Source: CANJUD01 sp043750035 | GTDB taxonomy: Bacteria > Bacteroidota > Bacteroidia > UKL13-3 | Length of the DNA: 12,387 bases | Reading direction: 5' to 3' | Assembly (NCBI GenBank): GCA_043750035.1 | Contig: JAYVCI010000012.1 | Span: forward strand, 1 to 12,387 | Shown here: piece after piece, positions 1 through 8,100 of the stretch | Layout: every line of letters starts with the position of its first letter | Numbering within the stretch: the first letter of the stretch is position 1 | Made by a program: the position numbers and the translations under genes | The notes under the pieces: model-generated | Told to the model about the DNA's origin: nothing | Databases searched by the model: none | The model's input: only the letters and a program-made list of their open reading frames with translations

Positions 1-13
1 GCAAAGTCGGGCA

Positions 14-387
14 CTACTGTTTTAAAAGAGTAAGCTTAATATCCTGAAAGGTGGAAAGCAATACTAAAGTGTCTGCATTAAGTTTATAGGTATATATCCA
101 CTCTTTATCTTCGTTATCTTTAAGCATTAATGTTGATTGGTAATATTGTATTTTCCTGTAAAATTATTGCCAATATTGTAAACGCTATCTTTAAATTCAA
201 ATATAGAGTTACTGCTTAATATATTCAGCCAAACAATTGCTGCAAGTCCAGCTTTACTGTTATAAGAAGCAGTGTCCGTAGGGGTTATTGCAATCACTTT
301 CCATTTACCAATTAACTTATTTGCAGCACTGTTATTACAACAAATAAATAGAATAGTAAAAATACCTATAAAAAATAGGTTTTTCAT
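14..387 (-). pseudogene. Lipocalin-like lipoprotein, frameshifted
   Basis: Small lipoprotein broken by a frameshift. The first frame starts at 387 with a hydrophobic signal segment and a Cys-Cys at residues 16-17 (probable lipidation site), then KLIGKWKVIAI, the usual opening of lipocalin-like domains in Bacteroidota, and stops at 127-129 after 86 residues. The -1 frame continues without a break as LMLKDNEDKEWIYTYKLNAD and on to LTLLKQ, with a stop at 14-16. This tail has the strand pattern and closing L-x-K-like end expected of the fold. Adding one A near 132-135 would join the halves (NQ-TLML) into a protein of about 125 residues, similar in length to the lipocalin-like protein at 1337-1726. 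It is the last gene of the probable minus-strand operon, 89 bp after its neighbour. Ligand and role are unknown. The break may be a real mutation or a sequencing error. Confidence 0.72.
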
Positions 388-476
388 AATTTAAAATTGT
401 TAATATGCATAAGTAGTGTTGTGGAAGGGGTCGGTATTGCATCGTAGAATAACTCTATGGACAACGGGCAACACTT

Positions 477-1316
477 CTAAAACTCACTTACAGCTACAAA
501 ATAAGCAGTATTGTCTTTTGTAGAGCTATAAGTATAACCACCTAATGAATAATAGGCATAATCTTTTCCTTTAGAATAGTCTTCACTTGAAGACCAATAC
601 GCCGCTTGGTGCTGCAAAATCTGGGGGTTAGATGGATTCGTGCTGAAAGAAGCTATAGCCTGCAATTCGCCGCTAGATGGTAAATACCAATTTGTATACC
701 CATCAACTGAATAATCAGAGCAAATTTTTGCAGCATAGTTTCCTGTTCCATAAGCTTGCACAATAGCAACTGTATTGTTCCAACCTGCCCCGTTCCTCCC
801 TGTACTAGTACCAATATAAGAACCTGTAAGAGAACCCCATTTTGCGGGTCCCATATATCCACTGGCGATTAAACCATGTACTCCGTCTGTTTGAAAAATA
901 GTTCCACCGTGATAATAATCACCCTCTTTGTGAGGTCTTTCCAATGTTGTAAAACTTATATCAATTCCATAGGATAATCCAACAGCATTACTTGCATACG
1001 CCCGTGCATGATAAGTTTTTTGTTCTTGCAAACCTTTTATAGTTGTGCTGAATTTACCTATTGCAGCCTTCCCTGAAGTGGCGTCAGTAATCTTATGATC
1101 AGTTGTAGTTGGATTTGCAGATTCACTCCATACTAAGCCTCGTTCGGTTATTATTGAACCGCCGTCGTCTGTTATATTTCCTCCAGTTGTAGCCTCGTTG
1201 TATCCAAGATTTGTAATTTCCAAAGTGGATATTGTTGGGGCAGATGTCTTTTTTGAACATTCATTATAAAAAAGACTTAATGAAATCAGCAGTGTAAATG
1301 ATGTATTTTTTTTCAT
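477..1316 (-). CDS. Lipoprotein with FN3-like and DUF1566/Lcl_C-like domains
   Basis: A 279-residue exported protein. Residues 1-19 form a signal segment followed by Cys20-Ser-Lys-Lys, typical of Bacteroidota lipoproteins, although Glu at -1 (YNEC) is unusual for a lipobox. Residues about 30-125 resemble the Ig/FN3-like repeat common in Bacteroidota surface proteins: GGNITDDGGSIITERGLVWS, then SANPTTTDHK, then TYHARAYASNAVGLSYG and SFTT. Residues about 131-279 match the DUF1566/Lcl_C pattern: GGTIFQTDG..HGLIAS, GYTNWYLPSSGEL at 206-218, YWSSSE at 240-245 and a short hydrophobic end VAVSEF. Such domains occur in secreted and surface proteins; no enzymatic function is known to me. It starts 20 bp after the upstream gene, with an A/T-rich leader and no Shine-Dalgarno site, so co-transcription is likely. 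The domain calls are by motif recognition. Confidence 0.82.
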   Translation of the reverse strand: MKKNTSFTLLISLSLFYNECSKKTSAPTISTLEITNLGYNEATTGGNITDDGGSIITERGLVWSESANPTTTDHKITDATSGKAAIGKFSTTIKGLQEQKTYHARAYASNAVGLSYGIDISFTTLERPHKEGDYYHGGTIFQTDGVHGLIASGYMGPAKWGSLTGSYIGTSTGRNGAGWNNTVAIVQAYGTGNYAAKICSDYSVDGYTNWYLPSSGELQAIASFSTNPSNPQILQHQAAYWSSSEDYSKGKDYAYYSLGGYTYSSTKDNTAYFVAVSEF

Positions 1317-1336
1317 AATATTTTTATTATAAGTTA

Positions 1337-1726
1337 TTATTTAGAAAATGTAACAATTAAATTATCTGTTCCTTCTGTTGTAGTCCAAGTTTGTTTTGTC
1401 TTTTCATTAGTAACAATTGTAAAAATTCTTACTGATGAGGAACTACTCTTTGTTTCAGTCAAAGTAACTTTCGTATCAGTATTAGTCCAGGTAAATGGAT
1501 AGTCAGTCCAGTCTTGGCAACTATAAGAATGACCAGTCTTTGTTCCACTTCCATCATCATTAAAAGTAATTGTTCCAATATTTGTATGCCCCGTTCCACT
1601 ACATGTAAAGTTATCAATATTCCATGTTCCAACAAGTCTGTTTTTTAATTGTCTGGTTTTAGAGCAGTTTGTAAAAACAATAATTGTAAAAAGTGATAAG
1701 AGAGAAAGTGTTATTATTTTTTTCAT
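1337..1726 (-). CDS. Lipocalin-like lipoprotein
   Basis: A 129-residue lipoprotein. Residues 1-20 are a signal peptide and FTNC at 18-21 gives a lipobox with Cys21, followed by Ser-Lys. The mature part opens with NRLVGTWNIDNF and continues with GTITFNDDGSGT, YPFTWT, VTLTE and KQTWT, ending in LIVTFSK. This is the alternating-strand layout of the small lipocalin-like domain family found in many Bacteroidota lipoproteins. Two Cys residues in the mature domain (within FTCSG and YSCQD) could form a disulfide. The ligand is unknown. It is the first gene of the minus-strand operon. Its leader is T-rich on the plus strand (A-rich in the mRNA, about 1727-1770) without a Shine-Dalgarno site, as usual in this phylum. 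The broken gene at 14-387 is of the same general type. Confidence 0.82.
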   Translation of the reverse strand: MKKIITLSLLSLFTIIVFTNCSKTRQLKNRLVGTWNIDNFTCSGTGHTNIGTITFNDDGSGTKTGHSYSCQDWTDYPFTWTNTDTKVTLTETKSSSSSVRIFTIVTNEKTKQTWTTTEGTDNLIVTFSK

Positions 1727-1772
1727 TTTATTTATTTTATTTTATTTATTTGTTTTTATTGTTTGTTGTTTT

Positions 1773-1813
1773 GGGACTGCGGGGGGACAATGGTGACTGA
1801 AGTTGATGTCCCC
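1773..1813 (-). promoter_or_regulatory. Leader hairpin with two alternative arms
   Basis: GGGGACA (1783-1789) and TGTCCCC (1807-1813) are perfectly complementary and form a 7-bp stem with a 17-nt loop. A second GGGAC at 1773-1777 can pair with the same GTCCC, giving two mutually exclusive stems. If transcription starts near 1900, this lies in the 5' leader of the lipoprotein operon. It matches no riboswitch I recognise, and a regulatory role is inference. Confidence 0.35.
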
Positions 1814-1908
1814 GAAGTGGCTGATGTTACACAATAACTATATTATATAATGTTGAATGAACCATATTAAAAATAAAATGCAACCATAACCCAAAAAGTT
1901 GTATTGTG

Positions 1909-1937
1909 CAAATTTATTTTGTGTTGGCGGGTGGAAA
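1909..1937 (-). promoter_or_regulatory. Possible Bacteroidota promoter for the lipoprotein operon
   Basis: TAAATTTG, read on the minus strand at 1916-1909, is an exact match to the Bacteroidota -7 consensus TAnnTTTG. The -33 element is weak: TTTC (1937-1934) sits 17 bp upstream inside the loop of the GC-rich hairpin, instead of TTTG. A start near 1902 would give a leader of about 175 nt before the ATG at 1726. Confidence 0.33.
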
Positions 1938-1974
1938 CACCCGCCAACACCCACAAACACCCGCCACCACTACC
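1921..1974. repeat. GC-rich hairpin with repeated arm
   Basis: GTGTTGGCGGGTG (1921-1933), loop GAAA (1934-1937) and CACCCGCCAACAC (1938-1950) form a perfect 13-bp inverted repeat with a GNRA-type loop. The 12-mer AAACACCCGCCA at 1935-1946 recurs at 1955-1966, exactly 20 bp on, so the left arm could also pair with the second copy with one mismatch. A CCA-rich run follows to about 1981. The block is much richer in GC than its surroundings. There is no T-run on the downstream side in either direction, so it does not look like a simple intrinsic terminator. It could be an extragenic palindromic element or a protein-binding site. Confidence 0.75.
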
Positions 1975-2154
1975 ACCACCACATAAACTTTAAATTTATT
2001 CTTTAAGTTAACGTTCTTTGTTCTATATTTCGCAAAAATAAAATGTATGCGATAAACAGGGATTGTGATTGGAAAGCAGATTTAACTGATTTTTAATTTA
2101 TTAATCAAAGCCAAAGCAACCCTTTTCCCGTTTTCAGCATCTTAATCTAACACA

Positions 2155-5100
2155 ATGGGGAAAAGCACATCATACAATTGGCCCAGGCTGGTATGTTTCG
2201 CGGCAGCGATGGCTTTTTTTCAGTGGCAGCAGGTATTTGCACAGGCACCCGCAAACGATGACTGCTCTAAGGCAGAAGTGCTCACCATTGGTAACAATGG
2301 ATTTGCAATGAGTTCCATTACCTCGGGCAGTTTTGATGTGACCAATGCCACCATCCAAGCGAACGAAAATTTCCACAGCATCCAGAGTAACAGCGGCAAC
2401 AATAGCAAGTCGGTTTGGTTCAAGTTCACCATCCCCACAGCCCGCTCCATTAACTTAAAACTTAGCCAGGTGGGCAACACCATACCGCAGAGCGATGCGG
2501 GCATTACTACCTATTTTACCAATGGATGTTTGCCGGCTTTAAGCACTATAGACAGTACCAACCTTACACCTTTGGACAAGTTTGGAAGCACAGCAACCTC
2601 CTGCTCCTATCCGGGCACTTATTTAATTCAGATTACTACCAAAGCAGGGGCGAAGGGAAAGGTATATATCGAGCTTACCCTTGCAGGGCCGGGTGTTTTA
2701 AACAGCTACGATATGATGGCACAGGCTTATTCGTTCGGCACAGTTTCCACTACCACTGCTTCGGTAAGTCACGATATTGGCTGCGAAAGCATTGAAACCC
2801 AACTTGAGTATTGCCAAGCACTGGGCAGTGAATCAAAAACGTTTACCCAGAGCAGTTGGTACACTTTTAACACGCCATCATATATAGATTTTTTAAGGGT
2901 GCAAACTTCATGGATTAATAATGGACAAAAAGATAGCCGCATCGTTTATCGTTTATATGAGGGAAATGCAAAGACCACTGCCATAGGATCTCTTACTTTG
3001 ATAGATGGCTGCAAAATAAGCACAACCGGGGCTGCCAGATATGATTATCTGTGCTCCATAAAACCCAGTACTGTTTATAGTGTACAATTATTGTATTATA
3101 GTTATCAGTCGGGCAAGGTGCAGCTCGATATCACCATGCTGGGTAAAGCCGCAAGCCAAGCTCCTGTGCCTGTGGTGGGGCAAATGGCTACATCGAACAA
3201 ACTGGGTGTTATTACAAGCAGCACCGCTTCATCCAAAACATTGACCGATTATTTGGGCTGTAATTCACGCCTAAGTCTTACTGCAAATACCTGTGGCAAT
3301 GTGAACCCTTTGAATGGCTATAAAAACAGTTCAGGCGATAATCTCAATCTTACCACTTGGCTCACTTTTGAACTGGGTGTGGATGCCACGGTTGATATTA
3401 CCATAGCACATTGGGGGCATAACTGCAATTTGGTTTATGGCAGGCTCTTCAACAAGGATGCAGGGTCCGATTGTAGCTCCAGCCCCAGCTTGAGCAATCA
3501 GGTATCAGAGTTCGGGAGCAATGTAAAATTCCCATGCCTATCTCGTGGTAAGTATTCACTGCAAGTATTGGGCATGCTTAGCAGCGACCCTTTATATTGT
3601 GGCGATGCATTGGGTGATGAGATAAAAGTTACCATAAATACAGTGCCGCTTGCTACCAATATTTACGGGCTAACCCAGGCGGGAAAAATAGACGATATCA
3701 ATAAGAATAATACATTAAACTATAATACCAATTACGATTCCGATATCGGTGCTTTTGACTGTAGCGACAATGTGATGCCAGAATCAAACCCCTGTATCAA
3801 TACCTTGAGTAAATCCATTTATCGCCGTTTTAATATAGCAGATGCTGATGCTGATGGGGTGAAAGACAGCATGTATGTAGTATTGACCCGGCTTTCTGTG
3901 TCGAGCACTGGGTATTATGATGATTATAAATTATACAGTGGCGATGCAAACGCTTTGGCTGTTTCGCAAAGTAAATTTTCGGCGGGGCAAGTTTTAACGG
4001 GGCTAAATTCTTTATACCAGTGTATGCAAACGCCCCAAAAATATGGGTTTTGTTTGACCCCAGGTGCTTACACTGTAGCAACACTTGGCACCAAAACCAA
4101 TGTGAACGATTCAGACAAAATAAGAATAAGTGTATATAGAAAAATAAAAAGCCGTTTCAACAATCCCAATACGCCTGATACAAAATGGGGCGATATAAAT
4201 ACGCTGCAAATCGAGCAAAAAAATATGGCTATCCAAGATACAATTACCTGTATAGACAATCCCGCCACTATTGATAATTTAACACCCTGCGATTCGTTTA
4301 CCAAATTGTTCTACCGGGTTTTTACAGTTAGCAAATATACCATCGTCAGGTTTTCTACTTTAAATGAGACGAGCCATAAAATGCGTTTATTTACCGGTGA
4401 TTGTAGAAACGGGCTCAATACCCTAAAGTATTATAAAGATTCGGCGGGTATATGGGGCTGTGATACACCCATCCGTGCCCACTATTGCTACCCACTCCCT
4501 CCGGGTGTATATACTTTGGTTTCTTATTTATCAGGCAAAGGGTATGATAGAAACGATATAATACAAGAGAACAAAGTTACCCTGGCCACCAATGTATATG
4601 TTTATATATATAATACGCCCAAACCTCCCCGATACGACTATCCCTATAAAGCCAATACGACCAATTTCAACAAACAGCCCTTCGATTTAAAAGCTGGTGG
4701 GACGGGCTATCAGCAAGATATATCACAAGATTTTCCATTAGATACCGAGTATTTTAATTGTACCAATAATTTACCCTATAAAGTACATCCCACTACTTGG
4801 TTTTGCGACGACAAAATGAACCGCACAGCTTATTATGTATTCAACTTAAAACAGGAATCATATATAACATTTAAAAATACAAATACAACCAATATCAGGT
4901 ATGTCGTGTATGCCAGAATATATAATTTCGATGTGCGTAAAGATTCAAGCCGTATGGCTACCGATTCGGCAATGCAGCCTTGTATGGTAGCCGATAATTA
5001 TATACAAATTTGCAAAATGCAACCAGGTACCTATACTATATTGTTCAATGTTAATGATTCGATGATAGGTGATTCCTTAATGTTTTCAGCATATATAAGT

Positions 5101-8100
5101 ACCGTGCCCTATTCCCGTTTCGACCATGCAAATTTGGCTTACAATTTTGGAAGCATTCCTGGTGATGGCATTTATTATGACCGTAAAATTGGCGATTCAA
5201 ATTATCTTTCAATCCATTCATCAAGCTTCGATTTTTTTAATTGCACTACTGGTGCAGCACCCAATGATCCCGGTGCCGACAAGAATACCGGAGTATATGA
5301 TCCATCGATTTCATATCCGATACAAAATAATAGGGTACGATTTACTAAATATCCCATTACTGCCGATAATCCCATCAGGCGAAATTTATGGTACACTTTT
5401 ACGGTAGGGGGTGCCGGCCGTATAAAAGTATATTGTTATGAAAAACCAGATCCTAACCGCACAACTACATTTGGGAAAATAATAAAAGTATATAAAAGTA
5501 ATGTAAATGGTTCTATTGCTTTTAGTCAATTACAGAAAACAGGGAAGGTAGATTCCACTGCTGCACAAGGTTTATCTGAAGTGGCCAACAACACCGACCC
5601 CAACGACAATACCTTGGGCCCTGTAGCTGCATTTTTATTCAACACCTGTAGCGATACTTTAGTTACCCGATATTATATAATGGTTGACCAAGCAGGCACC
5701 CAAGCATACCCAAATGACTGGATAGAATTATCACTGAAGTATGACAGTATAAACTCTTATTTACCCAAAAACGATTATTATATAAATGCCAATGTAATAA
5801 ATGGATTGAAACAGTATAAACCCCCATATAAAGATTCTACACTAAACACAGGTGTTTTTGAAGGATATATTAGTTCTATTGACTGTGCCACCAAAGCCAT
5901 CACAGACCAAAACCCATGTGGCGATAAAACTGTATGGTATCGTTTTGATGTGGGGCAGGGCAGAAAAATAAGATGGAATTACGACCTGATAAATATTGAC
6001 ACAAGCAACAAATTTACTTTAACCGATAGCAGCACTATAAAATTATATAAAGAAGTAATTAAAGGTGATTCGACTGCTACAGGACTTGTTGAACAAATAA
6101 GCTATGGTGCTGAAAATTTGAATGGGAAAGATTGGCAGCAAACCTGTGCAACAGCGGGCAGGTATTATTTGATGATAACTGGCTGCAATCATATTTTCTT
6201 ACGGCGGTATGTACCCAGGATTTGGCTTGACGACGACCATGGCGATTACTGTACCGACCCTGTAGATATTAGTATAAACAATGCGGGAAGTGCATTGGGT
6301 ATCTCCGATGTATCATGCCATACCTCTGGCGAATCTTATGGTGAAGACGGTTCCAATATGGGTTGCTTATACCCCGTTGATTCAGGGTATAAAACCACAT
6401 GGTTCAAAGTAAACATGACTTCTGCAAATAAAATGGACATGTCATTTGAACTTACCAATAAAACTTCGGCTGCATCTACCTTAATCAGATATAGAATACT
6501 ATATGGCACCTGCGATGCAATGACTCCTGGGCCTTGCAATGCAAGTGCGTTCACTAAATTTACGCTTAATTGTATGACCACAGGCACATATTATGTACAG
6601 GTACAATCGCCCAAAGATGCTCGTGGTAATGTGGAGCTGCTTGTTACCACCGTGCCCACGGCTGTGCCCAACTGCGAACCCATTAACCCCAACTATCCTG
6701 TGGCCGATTTTCAATTAGAAAATAGTTGCAATTACCAACCTGTTAAATTTAACAACCGCTCAACTGCCGGGGCTATTATAAAATACAGTTGGAATTTTGG
6801 ATATAATAATTTAAAAGACACCGCCAAAAACCCGATTGTATTTTATCCAATAACAAATAAAATAGACACCTATACGGTCACGCTTAAAGTAACAAATACG
6901 AAGACAAAATATGATAGTATTATCTCGCGAAATATTATATTATATCCTGTGCCCACGGCTAATTTTACGAGCAATGCAGGCTGTGCAGAACTAGCGGTTC
7001 AGTTTAACGATAACAGTAATTATAATACCATAAAAATAGCAAAACGTCTTTGGGATTTTGGTGATACATTTACTTCATCAGATACAAATCCACTGCATTC
7101 ATATATAGATTTTGGGACAAAGAATGTTTCGCTCATAATAACTTCAGAAAATGGATGTACCGACACCGTTTTGAAAACCATCACCATAAATCCGCCACCG
7201 AATGCTGCTTTTACCACAAAAACGGTATGTATTGGCGATACTACATTCTTCATTGAAACAAGTTCCATATCATTTGGAAATATTATAACTTGGGAATGGG
7301 ATTATGGCGATGGCATTCAAGAAACTATTACAAACACCAATTATAGTTCTCCTTTTCATATATATAAAACTCCAGGTAGTTTTTTAGTAAGCCTAAAGGT
7401 TACTTCCGATTCAGGATGCACAAATACCTTAAGCCAATTGGCACACGTGGGCGAATATCCCGTTCCGCTTTTAATAGCCGATAGTCCAATATGTGTGAAT
7501 ACCCCCGCATCTTTTTATGACCAATCTACTGTCAATAACGATTCCATTACTTCATGGTTATGGAGCTTTGGCGACGGCACTTTTTCCAATTTAAAAAATC
7601 CAAAACATATATATAATAAGCAGGGTATATACGCCATCAAACTAAAAGTAACTTCATCCAATGGATGCAGTACTGATACCTTATATAATAACCGGGTTAC
7701 GGTATTCCCCAGGCCCAAAACCAATTTCAGCTTATCGCCCGACTCGGTTTCTTATTTCACGCCTACCATTTCGTTTACCAACAAATCAACGGGTGCCGAT
7801 TATTATCAATGGTATTTTGGCAATGGAGATTCATCAAGCCAAGAAAACCCTATATATGATTATACTGATACGGGGCGTTACAGGGTAAAACTTATTTCTA
7901 CCAATATATTTGGTTGCAAAGATTCATCTTTTGGCAAATTGTTTATCTCGCCTGATTATACCTTCTTTATCCCAAATACTTTTACCCCCAATGGGCAAGG
8001 CCCCGATATCAACGAAACATTTGGACCCGGAGGTGTTTTCAAAGGCATCCGTGAGTTCAATATGCATATATATAATAGGTGGGGCGAAAAAGTATTTTTA

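Larger units (their letters stand above)
1727..2154. other. Divergent intergenic region
   Basis: A stretch of 428 bp without a plausible gene on either strand, between the minus-strand lipoprotein operon and the plus-strand giant gene. It contains an A/T homopolymer-rich leader (1727-1772), a hairpin with alternative arms (1773-1813), a minus-strand TAnnTTTG box (1909-1916) and a GC-rich hairpin plus direct repeat (1921-1974). On the plus strand, TATATTTC at 2024-2031 is one base off a -7 box but has no good -33 partner. A looser TTG at 2069-2071 with TAATTTAT at 2094-2101 is also possible, so the giant gene's promoter is not settled. Confidence 0.8.

Noticed and set aside
127..387. Complete 86-residue lipoprotein gene
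   Set aside because: The coding pattern continues in the neighbouring frame to position 14, so the 127 stop looks like the result of a frameshift.
415..475. Hairpin between the second and third lipoprotein genes (AGTGTTG with CAACACT)
   Set aside because: A 7-bp stem with a loop of nearly 50 nt and no T-run is too weak to call a terminator.
1921..1950. Intrinsic terminator
   Set aside because: It lies between divergent genes, and neither side has a downstream T-run in the direction of transcription.
1921..1981. CRISPR-like or repeat-array reading of the CACCCGCC copies
   Set aside because: There are only two partial copies 20 bp apart with no unique spacers of uniform length and no cas genes, so this is a hairpin with a duplicated arm.
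2024..2031. Promoter of the giant gene at TATATTTC
   Set aside because: It is one base off the -7 consensus and has no convincing TTG about 19 bp upstream, so it is only mentioned in the intergenic entry.
2526..2795. Plus-strand 89-residue open frame
   Set aside because: It is fully inside the giant gene in another frame, has no recognisable motif, and the giant frame has clear domains here.
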